Positions 10,582 to 22,200 of a stretch of DNA of 64,000 bases are shown piece by piece. The DNA is from Melieria omissa (Eukaryota; Arthropoda; Insecta; Diptera; Ulidiidae). How positions within the stretch are numbered: position 1 is the first letter of the stretch; every line of letters begins with the position of its first letter. Made by a program: the position numbers and the translations under genes. Under the pieces are notes generated by a model. It had not been told where the DNA came from. It made no database searches and saw only the letters and a list, made by a program, of their open reading frames with translations. The DNA is taken from NCBI GenBank assembly GCA_963971225.1, contig OZ020270.1, forward strand, positions 69,570,932-69,634,931, written 5' to 3'.

Positions 10582-11666
10582 CCCTTTGCAGCACGGTGGT
10601 AAGACGTATATACCACCTAGAATACTACCATTTTTTCAGTTTTCAAGTTCTTGTGACTCGACTTTTATGATTCTACATTGAAATGTACTGTATTTACATG
10701 TTCATGGTTCAAAATTTTTACTTTTTTATCGAATGTTGTTCATCAATTTGTCAATATCAATAAACAAATAGTAAAAATAGTCACTTTTTGCAAAGAAAAT
10801 TCATTATATGGAAAAGTTTTCAACGGATTATCATGATAATTACTATTATTAGGTTTTAAATGTCGCTGATTAAAAATTCGTAATCAGATTTTCGAAATTC
10901 AAAATGGCGGATCCAGTATGGCGGACCGAATTAGTTACACTTATTTATATCGGTATGAAAATTAGTGTAAGGGGGTTTTTGGGGTCGCTGATGACGATGC
11001 AGATATCAGATTTTCGAAATTCAAAATGGCGGATGCAATATGGCAGACAGAATTAGTGAAACTTATTCATAACAATATGAAAATTGGTATACGGAGGTTT
11101 TCGGAGTCGTTGATTCCGAATTTATTATTAGATTTTTCAAAATTGCGGGTGGAATATGGCGGACACAATATAGAAGTCATAAGTATAGGTACCACCAGCT
11201 AATATCAAATTCGTAATCAGCGACCCCAAAAACCCCCGGATACTAATTTTCATATTTATATGAATAAGTTTCACTAATTCTGTCGGCCATATTGGATCCG
11301 CCATTTTGAATTTCGAACATCTGATATCGAATTCGTAATAAGCGACCCCGAAAACCCCTGGATACTAATTTTTCCATTGATACGAATAAGTTTTACAAAT
11401 TCCATCCGCCATATTGGATCCGCCATTTTCAATTTCGAAAATCTGATATCAAATTCGTAATCAGCGACCCCGAAAACCCCCATATACAAATTTCCATATT
11501 GATATGAATAAGTTTTACTAATGTTGTCGGCCATATTGGATCCGCCATATTGGATTGCTGAATTTCAAAAATTTGATTACATATTCGTGATCAGCGACCG
11601 CGAAAACCCCCAGGGCGACTATTTTCATTGAAAAAAAGTTATCTGAAAAATGTATGCTTCAAAGTG
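10582..11666. mobile_element. piggyBac-like non-autonomous foldback element
   Basis: TTAA stands on both sides (10578-10581 and 11667-11670). The inner ends are inverted: CCCTTTGCAGCAC on the left against CACTTTGAAGCAT read inward from the right, differing at a few positions. TTAA flanks and a short CCCTTT-type end fit piggyBac. The inside is a set of roughly 120-bp subrepeats, direct on the left and inverted on the right. No transposase is present. An independent copy would be needed to fix the ends. Confidence 0.6.
10862..11600. repeat. Head-to-head array of ~120-bp subrepeats (inverted)
   Basis: Units holding AAAATGGCGGATCCA and GGGGTCGCTGAT are read forward about three times from 10862 to about 11170. 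They are then read in reverse about four times (TTGGATCCGCCATTTT, ATCAGCGACCCC) from about 11205 to 11600. Units differ by point changes. The array could fold into a long imperfect stem. Confidence 0.85.
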
Positions 11667-11670
11667 TTAA

Positions 11671-12826
11671 CTATCCAATTTTAAATATTTGTGTTTTAGT
11701 CCATTGATGCTGGCCAAGTCGTTGGTGCGCACCTGCAAAAAGTGGAATGGTTTGCAAAATGGTTGGGATGAATACAAATTTCTGTTTATATTCTATTGTA
11801 GACATCTCACAGTGGCGCATCTGGAAGGGCTTCCCAGTTTGAATCGGTAAAAATTGTTTATACAAAGATACTTAATTTGAAAATTCGCTGTCGATTGGTG
11901 CTATTCTGTTTATCATTAGCACTGGACAGCAATCTGCAGGTCCCCATATCCAACCAACTTTTGTATTAATCCAAAAGCGTGCAAAGAGTAACGAAAAATA
12001 TAAAACAAACCTGGCGATGTTTGGAAGTAAGATCAATAACAAAATATATGTCAGAACCAGAAGAAATCGACAAAGGCATTTTTATTCATAACGCGGGGGT
12101 TTTAGAATAGTTAACAGAAAATTTCTGTATAGAACTTTACAGCGCTCAAGGGTTATTTGTTGTATTTTTCAAGTGCTAGGTGTACCAAAGAGAATTTCAA
12201 GCTCCTTACACGTATAATATACAGAATAGTCAATTGTAATGCATTTAAAATTATGCGTTGCAGCATGGCTGCCAATTGTGCAGCATTGGGTGCACATAAT
12301 AACATAACAAATAACATAAAAACATAACAGATGTATGTGTGTGTGTAGATGTATGCATTTTTTATTGAAATAAGTGACAATTATGAAAATAATAACATGC
12401 ATCGAGAAAATGTATGCATTTCCTATTGAAATGATTGACAATTATGAAAATAATAACATGCATCGTATTAATACGTCTTTTTCTAAAAAATACGAAAGAC
12501 AAGCTACCTCTAAATTGCAACTTTGCGGTTTGTTCTAACTTCAACGCGACCACACTGTTGAACCTTAACAGCCAATCACTGACCCACCCCTGTCGGACCT
12601 GAGACAACTGGTTCCCAAAATTTATTTGTTGTTCAACTGGTTTTTTGTAAGTAAATTTAACAATTAAGTGTCCAAGTGACTGTCAGCGACGCCACGTTAA
12701 AAGGGTAAGTTGAAGTTGAGTTTATTTAGTAGAAAAGAAACGTTACAAAATTTATATTATCGCACAATTTACAGTTATACGGTTCAAATACCTTAATTCT
12801 ACAACATGTTTATTGTTATCACAGAT
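11671..12826. other. AT-rich spacer without recognised gene
   Basis: No recognisable coding sequence. It holds a 61-bp tandem duplication at 12350-12465. Small open frames on the minus strand here have no features of a real protein. Confidence 0.55.
12350..12465 (+). repeat. Two-copy 61-bp tandem repeat
   Basis: Units starting TGTATGCAT at 12350 and 12411 both contain TGACAATTATGAAAATAATA and end ACATGCATCG. Differences are few, so the duplication is fairly young. Confidence 0.85.
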
Positions 12827-12955
12827 ATTGATTTTTTTTTTTTATATACAAGGCTGGTTTCCGAAAGAAAAAAAACTACTATGAAAAACCTTCGCTGGAA
12901 TTCTTAAAACTAAGAGTTAAAGGATGTATCTATTTATTATTTTTGTTTTTTGTTT

Positions 12956-15621
12956 TTACATAACAGAGTGATGCGGGTATAGTTCAGTTATTATACTATT
13001 ATCGGACATGCCACAACGGATTTTAAATCGTGTAGTTAGGGTTTGTATTTGGTCCGAAATTAGCTTGATCTTAGCATTAGCATGCAGCAGTCTGGTGGAA
13101 AAATCCCATGGGAGCCCAAGCATAATTTTAAGCAGCTTATTTTGGGAGATTTGCAACGTTTTAATATGCGTATGCCCCAGACTGGACAGGCATATAATAT
13201 TATTGGTTGGAAAATTGTTTTGTAAATTATTATCTTGTTTTCAATACTTAGGCTGGATTGTCTATTGATTAAAGGATATAACATTTTTATAGCAACATTG
13301 AATTTATTTTGAATATGCTTAACATGATCACGAAAGATAAGTTTCCTATCCAAGACTACCCCTAGATACTTTACAGAACCTGCCCAAGGTATGTCGTGAT
13401 TATCTAGTTTTAGATTAACGCTTGGTAGATAACAATGACTTCTTTTCCTCGTGAAAAAGATAGCTTGTGTTTTACTAGCATTTAACTTGATTTTCCAACT
13501 GTTTAGATAATCAGATATGCTATACAGTGCACCCTGGAGTTTGGTCACGATGTCGTGACCAAAGTCGTGCGAGTTAAATATTCCGATGTCGTGGGCATAC
13601 ATTGCATATTGGCAATTTTCGTGTCTTGGGAAATCTGCGCAGTATAGTGTGTACAATAAAGGTCCAAGTACGGATCCTTGAGGGACTCCGGCGGGTACAC
13701 TTATCATGTCTGAATATTCTTCGTTTAAGCACACACAGTAATAGCGTTCTGTCAAGAAACTTTTTATAATTTTGATAAGATGCATAGGAAATTTGAATTT
13801 AACTAATTTGTAAATAAGTCCGTTGTGCCATACGGAATCGAAAGCCTTTTCAACGTCTAAAAGAGTTAGTCCGGTAGATTTTTTTGAATTAAAGTTTGAT
13901 TTGACATGATTAGAGATGCGTTTAACTTGATGTGCAGTACTGTGGTACTGTCTAAATCCGAATTGCTCGTTTGGTATTATGTTATTGTTTTTTATAACTA
14001 ATGATTTGTATTTGATGACCTTTTCAAATATTTTGCTCAGGCTGCTTAGAAGGCTTATCGGGCGGTAGCTATCAGCTAAGTTGGGTGGTTTTCCCGGTTT
14101 GTGAATTGGTACTATTTTGGCTACCTTCCAAGCGTTGGGAAAATATTGTAGCTTTATGCAACAATTTATTAAAAACGTGATGTAGTTGACCGCCTCTTTA
14201 GGCAAATACCTAAGCATGATATTTTTGATGTCGTCGTGCCCTGCTGACTTTCTTAGTGGAGCTTTCAGAATGAGATCTTGTATAAATTCCGAATCGATGT
14301 ATTCAGCTTGCGGGGTATCTGTGGCTTGCAGGTTAATCTGACTTAGTGTAGTTGCAATTAGATTTTCTTGCTGCGGTGAGCCCAATTGTGCAGATACATT
14401 GTGGTTTTTTAAAAATGTGTGTGCGAATAAATTGGCTTTCTCATCGTTGAGGATAATGGTTTCATTTTGGTCACGCAGCGGTAGAACCTGCAAGTGCTTT
14501 TTCCGTAGCAGTTTGCAGATATTCCAAAAAGGCTCGCTTCTTTTTTCGAGTTAACTAAGCTTTTTGTTCCAAGTTATATTTCTGTACTTAAAAATTTCTT
14601 TTCGGATTTGTTGTGAATAATATTGTACATTGTCATAATCTGATTGCAACCTGTACCGGCTCCTTTGCCTTCGATAACGATTTCTTGTTTTTATTAGGTT
14701 TAGAATGAAATATGGTAGTTTAATGAAATTAGTTTTAGGGATTTTAAGTGGCACAGAGTGTCGAAGTGCAGTCGTTATTTTATCGTATAGGCTTTGCAAG
14801 GCCCTGTCTACATTTTCTGTGGAAGCAACATCGTCTAGGTTTGTTGGTAAGTTATATAAAGAATTTTTAAGAGAAGAACGGTAGGTTTTCCAATTAGTAT
14901 TGTCGTAATCCCTTATGAGATTCTCATGGAGCGCAAACTCTAAACTAATTATAAATTTTACTGGCAAGTGATCTGAGCTAAATTCGTTAAAGGTTGTTGG
15001 TTGCGATATATACATAGGGATGTTTGAAAGGGCTAAATCTATATTCGATGATGAAAATCTGCTAGATGAAGGTATATATGTCGGATTAATAGAATAGGAG
15101 ATCGTTATTGGGAAGAATGAGGTGAATTCGTTTAGGATATTTCCCCAGGCATTTGCTCTTGAACAACCCCAAGCTCGATGCTTACTGTTAAAGTCGCCAC
15201 AAAATACAAATGATCCATTGACATTGAAGAGTTTTCTTAAATCGTTTTTATATTTATTACGAAGTTCTGGAGTATTCGCGCCTCCAGGAAAATAAACACT
15301 GTATAGCTTTATTCGTTTATCGTCGGCAGATTTAATTTTGATTCCAATATTTTCTATGACTTCGGTGCATACATTGGGCATGCAAGAAAAGTTTTTGGGT
15401 TTTTTTACCAATATGGCAACACCACCGCCAGTACTGTTTTCTCTGTCATTTCGTAAGCAAACATAATTAGAATGGTACAATTTGTTACATGGTTTTAACC
15501 ATTTCTCATAGAGCATGCAAATTTCGATATCGTTCCTAACTAAGAAATCAAAGAGCTCCATGAACTTGTTCCGGACACTAAGGCAGTTCCAGAAAATGAC
15601 CCTGAGTTGAGAGACAGACAT
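12956..15621 (-). pseudogene. Jockey ORF2: endonuclease and reverse transcriptase, broken
   Basis: The start at 15621 opens MSVSQLRVIFWNCLSVRNKF. Endonuclease motifs include VFCGDFNSKHRAWGC and SSDHLPVKF. An in-frame TAA at 14551-14553 separates it from the RT part, which has YRPISLLSSLSKIFEKVI and GVPQGSVLGPLLY. The catalytic YADD box reads YAHD (near 13601), so one catalytic Asp is replaced by His. A frameshift near 13140 moves the last ~60 codons to another frame ending at 12956. The ORF1 stop and this start overlap as TAATG. Confidence 0.87.
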
Positions 15622-16190
15622 TATTTATTGCTAGAATACAGAAACTTAATAGCTAATTGTGCGATAACGTTAAATTGCTCATATTTGTTTGTACAGTCTC
15701 TTAGTTTAAGAACAATATCAAAAGTTAGCTCGGTAATCTCCTTCTCAGTAAATAGTAAGTTACTGTTGTTGCTTGTTGGTAGAACCGGTTGGCTGCTAAG
15801 AGAGCGCCACGCATGCGCTGTCGCTGGCTCTATCGTTGCTGTTCCTGGTGCACACGCTGTGCACTCTCCCGAAAGTGGTGGGAAGTCGGAGTCTGCGTAA
15901 TTAAAGTTTGCATGAGTACGAGACTTTTGTGAACGCGCGGGAGGGAGTTGGCGAGTATTTTGTTGAGTGTATTTCTCTTTAATTTGCATGTATATAGCGC
16001 GATTGGGGCACACAACGTCGTTAGACTTGTGATTGTTATTGCAGTTGGTGCAACGAACTCTGTCTGAGTTGGGGCAGTCGGAGGTTTTGTGCTTTCCAGC
16101 ACAATTTGTTCCTACAAAGCACCCGCGCTCGCCGTGACCGAACATTTGACAGTTTCGACATTGAATTAGTTTATTTTTTATCTTCCGTTG
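15621..16190 (-). pseudogene. Jockey ORF1 (gag), C-terminal part with zinc knuckles
   Basis: Open from 16190 downward, with LIQCRNCQMFGHGERGC followed by C-rich repeats (CAGKHKTSDC, CTNCNNNH) typical of Jockey gag. The Ser/Pro/Thr-rich tail ends in a stop whose last base is the first base of the ORF2 ATG. The upstream part is missing at the junction with the LOA fragment at 16191-16195. Confidence 0.83.
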
Positions 16191-16195
16191 GAAGT

Positions 16196-16360
16196 AGCCG
16201 AATTAATTAACAGAGGCCGACGTGATGCAGCCAGGCTCACCGCTGTCATCACGGGTCACTGGCCCATTGGAGAGCATGCTGCCAAAATGGGCATTCCTCA
16301 TAATACCTGCTGTAGAAGCTGCAATAATCCCGAGGAAAAGGAAACGATTCAACACTTTCT
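16196..16360 (+). mobile_element. 165-bp LOA ORF2 fragment inside Jockey gag
   Basis: It matches LOA positions 24063-24227 and 32008-32172 and covers the part after RNase H, ending at the C-terminal zinc region (CCRSCNNPEEKETIQHFL). It is plus-strand, opposite to the Jockey element. TTTCT is shared at its right junction with Jockey gag. It appears to be one partner of the recombination that duplicated 16196-24062. Confidence 0.88.
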
Positions 16361-16365
16361 TTCTT

Positions 16366-16825
16366 TTGACTTCGTCCGCGGTTTTATTTTCGAGTCCATC
16401 GAGGACCGCTTTGAACGACCTTTCGCTTTTGAGGTCATGAGTGAAAAACTGACACGAGTTCTCTTTTAATATGTCTATAGTTTTATTAAAGGAATCGTTG
16501 GATTCGCAAAGAATTTTGATGCCGATTGAATTTTTTTTTAAGAAAAAATCGGATATTCTTTTTCGTATTAATAGATTTTTTACGAATTCACTGTCTAGCG
16601 CGAGAACTTTAATGGGAGGAAGACTTTAATGGGAGAACTTTAATGGGAAAAATCGGATTTGTTTTTTTGTGTTTTTTTATTTTGGGTACTTTCGTCGCAT
16701 CCCATAACAATTTCTTCGTCCGCTAGGGCTTGTAGTGGCGTCCAATAGTTTCGCCTGCTGTCCCCTTTAATATTCACACTTGGATTAGTAGTGTCCGTAG
16801 TTTTTGCGTATTTGCGTGAAGACAT
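16366..16825 (-). pseudogene. Jockey ORF1 (gag), N-terminal part (unit 1)
   Basis: The ATG at 16825 opens MSSRKYAKTTDTTNPSVNIK, an N-terminus like that of Jockey gag. The frame stops at 16640, within a threefold short repeat (CCCATTAAAGT read on the minus strand, 16590-16650) that has shifted the frame. From about 16610 the pre-knuckle domain continues in another frame, with FFTHDLKSERSFKAVLDGL, and breaks off at the LOA fragment. Confidence 0.78.
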
Positions 16826-17102
16826 CTCGTCTTCGCTATAAGAGAGCCCCGCTCGCTTCAGAATAATTAGGTGTTTTGTTGGTGGAACTAGTTCTTTTTT
16901 TTTTCTTTAATTTCTTAGTCACAGATTTGCACACGTCCGACACGGAGAAAGGCTACACCGAGACTGTTAAAAGGGTAAGTTTTCTCCAAGGAAACGAGTC
17001 GGTTCTGAAGTCAGCTATGACTGACAAGGGACCAGTTGAAAAACTACATTTGAACCAGTCCGATTTCCTACAGGGCCATGACACCTCACACAGATTGTGT
17101 AT

Positions 17103-17881
17103 GGGCGCTGTTATGCAGACGGTCAAACGACCGTCGGTCACGATACTTTTTACGCTCTCATTTTGTTTTTTTCTACTCTGTGCCAAAACCCTGTTATGCA
17201 GACGGTCATTTGATCGCCGGTCACCAGTACACTTTTCGCTTACTTGCAGCACTTTTTCCGTACTTTTTCATTTCGACGCTGCGTTTTTCTGTTCTTAGCA
17301 ACACTGCCTGAACGAAGTCTTGTGAAATTAAATAAATAAAAATGGGAAAAGTTGTATTTTGGCGGGACGAACACAGGAGAGTCATCAGAAAGTGTTTGCA
17401 AATTTATATTTCGTTCCAACACCAGAAACATACTCGCAAAAGGAGATCCTGTGCCGCAAAACTATGGCTCAAAGAAAGAAGAAACAAAGGCTCATTTGCT
17501 TTCGTTTCACATCAACTTAGGCTGAATGATAACCAGGCTTATACGAATTTGCAATTTTCCTCTTTATTTCATCTTTTTGGAAAGCCACGTACAACACAAA
17601 TGTAAACAAACGATGGGGGTTGCTACGAACCATTTTTTCCGTCATTAGATACATATTTTCGCGACAAGTGTGCCATTTTGCTCCGAAAACACATGTGTTG
17701 TGAATAATTTCACAACGCAACACTGTTTTGATCGCATGATTTGGCATCGAGAGCCTCATCATTTTTGACCGACGCGGTCAAATTTTACTCTCCCGCTCTC
17801 TCTCTAAATTTTTCATTTTATATTGAAGCAACAACAACTATCGTGACCGACGGTCATTTGACCATCTGCATAACAGCGCCC
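17103..17881. mobile_element. TIR MITE beginning GGGCGCTGTTATGC (unit 1)
   Basis: The ends are inverted over about 43 bp: GGGCGCTGTTATGCAGACGG at 17103, and its complement (one or two changes) ending at 17881. TAT lies on both sides. A third partial copy of the end motif (CTGTTATGCAGACGGTC) is at about 17190. No transposase is present. The 3-bp flank suggests a PIF/Harbinger-like type, but this is weak. Confidence 0.65.
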
Positions 17882-17886
17882 TATGT

Positions 17887-18043
17887 CAGTGGCGGATTCA
17901 GGGGGGTGTTTTGGGGGTTGAAACCCCCCCGAAATATTAGGATCGACATTAAAACTACATACAAATTAAAAGACAATTTATGAATATCAAAGAATTACTT
18001 TTTGAAACCCCCCCCCCGAATTATTTTTCTGGATCCGCCCCTG
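17887..18043. mobile_element. hAT-type MITE (157 bp, unit 1)
   Basis: The ends read CAGTGGCGGATTCAG and CTGGATCCGCCCCTG, flanked by CCCTATGT at 17879-17886 and 18044-18051, an exact 8-bp target duplication. It landed at the edge of the MITE ending at 17881. It has poly-G and poly-C tracts inside and no coding sequence. Confidence 0.88.
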
Positions 18044-18188
18044 CCCTATGTGAAATGCAAAATATGGTCAACAAATTCGCTTCCCCTGCCAGTTTCGTAT
18101 CACGTTATCACTGGTTGTAAATATAGCATTGCAAACTTACTTTTTTACAGGTCTAAGTCATTTTGATTGCAACGCGTGCCAATAAAAG

Positions 18189-18475
18189 TGTCTAATAATA
18201 TCTTCCAGAGTCAAATATTTTGAGTTGGCACCACCAACGCACCAGATTTGGCAGTAATCGAGTGCTGCCTATCAATGCCGTTTTTTTTTCTTTGTTTTTT
18301 GTTCCCCCATTTAAAGGAGAGTTGAAGTTTTGGTCAGATAGTCATTGCAATAAAAGCGAGCAGCACGTGCTCAGATTGGACTCCCGCTTTTTTATTTGTA
18401 GATTATTTCGGTTTGTTGGCTTGGAATATGGTTTAGCGTGTGCAGAACCACCTGCACTGCGTTGTTTCCTGTACA
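18189..18475 (+). repeat. BEL/Pao 5' LTR (unit 1 copy)
   Basis: The LTR starts TGTCTAATAATATC and ends TTTCCTGTACA, 287 bp, preceded by AAAAG (18184-18188). The same LTR is at 26055-26341 and, split by insertions, at 39420-46757, where AAAAG follows it. This copy is a by-product of the tandem duplication. Confidence 0.85.
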
Positions 18476-18613
18476 TTTGTTGGTGCCTCCTGTGGAAAAT
18501 CTGAGAAATTGGTGTGCGAGAGTTCCGCGTGCCGCCATCTTAGCACGCGTCGAAACATGTTCGAGAAGACAAGTGTGCTGCTAACGGGACCTCATACGGT
18601 TCACGTACAGCGT

Positions 18614-18990
18614 CCTGCAGTGGTCTGCTGGCATACAACCACTTCTTGCACAACTTGGCTTTGGCGCCGGCAGCATCCTGTAGTGGTCTGCTGGCGTACA
18701 ACAACTTCTTGCACACCTGGCTTGGCGACTGCAACATCCTGTAGTGGTCTGCTGGCATACAACCACTTCTTGCACAACTTGGCTTTGGCGCCGGCAGCAT
18801 CCTGTAGTGGTCTGTTGGCGTACAACAACTTCTTTCACACCTGGCTTGGCGACTGCAGCATCCTGTAGTGGTCTGCTGGCATACAACAATTTCTTACACA
18901 ACTTGGCTTTGCCGCCGGCAGCATCCTGTAGTGGTCTGCTGGCATACAACAACTTCTTGCACACCTGGCTTGGCGCCTGCAGCATCCTGA
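18614..18990 (+). repeat. Minisatellite in BEL leader (unit 1), alternating 63/61 bp
   Basis: Six units begin CCTGYAGTGGTCTG at 18614, 18677, 18738, 18801, 18862 and 18925, with a partial seventh at 18986. Spacing alternates 63 and 61 bp, so the real period is a 124-bp dimer. A diverged unit lies at about 36190, beyond the F insertion, just before the BEL gag start. Frames across this repeat are artefacts. Confidence 0.92.
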
Positions 18991-19024
18991 AGTTGAACAT
19001 CTTGGCTTTGGCATCGGTAGCACC

Positions 19025-19239
19025 ACAGAATAAACAGTATACAGAAGGCGCATCTGAAATAATTTTGTGATTTCATTTCAGACGCGGGCGGGAAGCAACA
19101 AAGGTGAGGAAAATGTAAAGGAAACCGAGAGAGTAAGCGCGAATTGATGTACACGCATAGGCGCATAGTCATAGTCGAAATAAAGTACACTTTAAGTTCA
19201 ATAAAGTATACTTTTAAATAAAGTAGGATCTAAGTCGTT
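19025..19239 (+). mobile_element. Left end of F-family TIR element (unit 1)
   Basis: It starts ACAGAATAAACAGTATACAG after GGTAGCACC (19016-19024). Bases 19041-19239 are the 199-bp stretch duplicated around the LOA insertion in unit 2. In this unit only the left copy exists, because the duplication junction removed the LOA 3' end. Confidence 0.8.
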
Positions 19240-22200
19240 GCCGTCGGGGCCGTCGTGCGGTCAGTCACTCAGGGGGATCAACACGTAACACTGGAAAGTG
19301 TACGTGCCGTAACTGAGTTGGCTGATGGAAGCGTGTGCTAACACCTCCACGTGGTGACGGCTGGAAACGGCCACTTCCAGATCTGGTTCTGGTCGTGGTC
19401 GGCTAAGGTAGCACAGCGAAAACCTCCCTAATCCGGGGTGTTATGCGACCCGTGCCCATCGGACTGATTTGCAGCCAGGGAGTAATATCGGCTGTATTCG
19501 AACGGAGCTTTCCTGATACCTGGCCGCCTCAGGAAGGAACGGTGGCCTTATCACGGTAAGGGGCTATGCCGTGACGGACCCTCCCTTTCCCCAATCTTGC
19601 TTTGGTCACCGTGCTAGCACTTCGGTGTTTTAGCATAGCCCGCCAGGTCGGGCAGGTGACCGTACGAACCAGTTGACATGACTTCAAAAAAACCCAGCCT
19701 CGGACAAATCACGACTTCGGACAAGGACAATAGACGAACGGACAGGAGAGAAGTTCCGGGAACATCCTCCGAAGACGAACTCCTGGCTTCGAGCCAGGAC
19801 ACAATCATACCCATTTCCTCAGAGACGCCTGGCACTGTGGGTCACAGCACGCCAATCCTCTCTGAGAAACCCTCGACATCCGCTGCAGCAAGGGGCCAAC
19901 TGAAACCGGCCAATCCTAGACCACCGTCCAGGTATAAGCAGTACCAGAGGGCTTTGGCTATCCTCGGCAGGATTAGCAAAAACGAAGCCGCTGGTACTGC
20001 TCATCCCAAGGATGCGGAGGACAAGGTGCGGTTTCAGAAGGTAGTCGATGAGTACCGGGAGTACCAAGCGACCTTACCAAAAACTGAAGCGACGAAGCGA
20101 AACCGGTCTACTCAGGAGAAGTCGAACCGTGACACCAAACGACCCAAAGTGGCCGGGGCAGCTGAACCGTCGAAACCGAAGAGGATCTTCAGTGACGTTG
20201 TGCGTGACCATCTGCAGGTTGCACTCGTCGACGCTACCACCAACCGCGGCAAAGAAGCACTGGAAAAGTGGGGAGAAATCGAGGCCAGGTTGACCCAATT
20301 GGTAATGGACCATGTATTGGGCAACCTGACTGCGAGCCCGGCGGCACCTCTTCCCAGCTTCGACTCTGCGGAGGTTATCCGGGGATATCGGGTAATCAAA
20401 TGCGAGGATCAATTTTCTAGGGATTTCCTGGAAAGCTGCATCTTCAAGTTAGGGGAGGCAGCGGGAGGCTTAAGGCTTAAGCTTATCCCGGCCAGTGAGG
20501 TCCCTAGGAGACCACGGGCTCGCATATGGTTGCCAAATATGCCACTGGATACCGACAAACTGGTGACTTATATGCAAGCGCACAACCCATCAATACCCAT
20601 GACTGACTGGCAAGTGATCAAAGCGGAGGCTCCGCAGAAGGCCAGCATGTCATTCCTCCTCATGATCACCGAGGAGAGCTTGGCTGCCCTGGAAAAGGCA
20701 GACCATAAGCTTCGCTTTGGCGTTCGGCACGCAAAAGTGAAGGTGTTCCGCTCATCCGGCGGGGATGAGGAGGCCATCGACGAGATTGGGGACGCAGAAA
20801 AGCTGATGGACGGCGTCAAGCTCACCGATCCCAATCCCCCCCATACCGACGTCTAAATGGGATTGAAGGTTGTCCAAGTCAACCTCCAACACTCCAAGTT
20901 GGCAACGGACAACCTCTCCGTCCTCCTATCGGAGGCGGACGTCGACATCGCTCTCGTCCAGGAGCCATGGGTGCGGAGCACTATGGTGAAAGGGCTCCAA
21001 CGAAGCGACTACAATATCTTCTATAAAAGGATCGACGGTAAGCCGAGGACTTGTATAGTCGCAAAAAAACATCTTTGCATGTATCTTCTACCTCTTCACA
21101 GCACAGGCGATGCTACGGTGGTCAAGCTGGAGGCTGCTGACGGGGTTAGCATGACACTAGCCTCAGTATATATGGCGCACGATCGGCCAGCGCCCCCGGA
21201 GGAGGTCCGTAGACTGGTGGCTGGCTGTACCGGTGCACTGCTCCTAGGGTGTGATGCCAACGCCAGACACACACTATGGGGGAGCACCGAGACCAATGAA
21301 AGGGGTGAGTACCTTTACGATTTTATTATCAATACTAACCTGGTAGTGTGTAACAGAGGTAATACTCCGACCTTCACCTTCCCTAGCTCTGAAGGCTTCA
21401 GTGGCTGGGAGGAGGTCCTAGATGTTACACTACTAACTGAAAACGAACTAGTATCTGTGGATAAGTGGAGGGTATCCAATCAGAAGTCCTTCTCGGATCA
21501 TGCTTGGATACTCTACGACTTAGATGTTCGGGCCGAACCCCCTCCACCCTATAGAAACCCTAAACGTACCAACTGGTCTAGGTTCGCTAGGATAGCCAAG
21601 AAGAAAATGGGCAGGGCACCCAATTCAGACATAACCTCGGCAGTAGATGTAGATAGCAATATCCGACGGTTAGAAAACGCGATGGCTTCTGCGTTTAGAA
21701 TATCCTGTCCGGTGAAATACTCCAAAAAATCATTTCCTCCCTGGTGGAACCAGGATCTCACTAGCCTCAGGGCAGAGACTCGTAGGATGTTTAACCAGAG
21801 CTACTCCTCTGGCAACTGGGAAGGTTACAAGGACAGTCTCAGGAAATACAAAAAAGCAATCAGAAATTCCAAAAGCAAGGGCTGGAAGGATTTCTGTTCT
21901 TCAATAGAAACCACCAAGGATTCTGCTAGGCTAAGTAAGATCTTATCCAAGGACCATACCAGCCCCTCTTTTATAAGGAAAGCGGGTGGTTCATGGACAG
22001 ATAGCACGCAGGAAGCCTTGAATCTACTTCTAGAAACTCATTTCCCAGGATCTTCGGATGAAGAGCAGGATTTTGAGCATCAGAGGTCACCTACCACGGG
22101 TATTGGTACCGTGATTATAACGGAAGACAAAGTTGCATGGGCAATCAAAAGTTTTTCAGCCTACAAATCACCTGGACCGGATGGAATCTTTCCTATGATG

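Larger units (their letters stand above)
12827..16918 (-). mobile_element. Jockey-clade non-LTR retrotransposon, rearranged
   Basis: On the minus strand this has gag, then endonuclease-RT, then poly-A (seen as T12 at 12832-12843). TCACAGAT occurs just outside both ends (12819-12826, 16919-16926) and is a likely 8-bp target duplication. Gag has the pre-knuckle and CCHC parts of Jockey-type ORF1, and the RT has no RNase H. About 55 codons of gag are missing at 16191-16360, where a 165-bp LOA fragment sits instead. The 5' half of this element is repeated at about 24228-24785. Confidence 0.82.

Noticed and set aside
12696..16981. Sixteen identical bases (GTTAAAAGGGTAAGTT) on both sides of the Jockey element
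   Set aside because: They lie at unequal distances from the element ends (123 and 40 bp) and do not fit a target duplication. Probably chance or an older repeat.
16876..17298. 140-residue open frame (repeated at 24743-25165)
   Set aside because: It is low in complexity (runs of Phe), crosses a MITE end and has no protein family features. Its conservation between units only reflects the recent duplication.
18611..19000. Several overlapping open frames on both strands of the minisatellite
   Set aside because: The repeat period is near a multiple of three and stop-poor, so frames open by chance on both strands. The peptides are repeats of the DNA unit.
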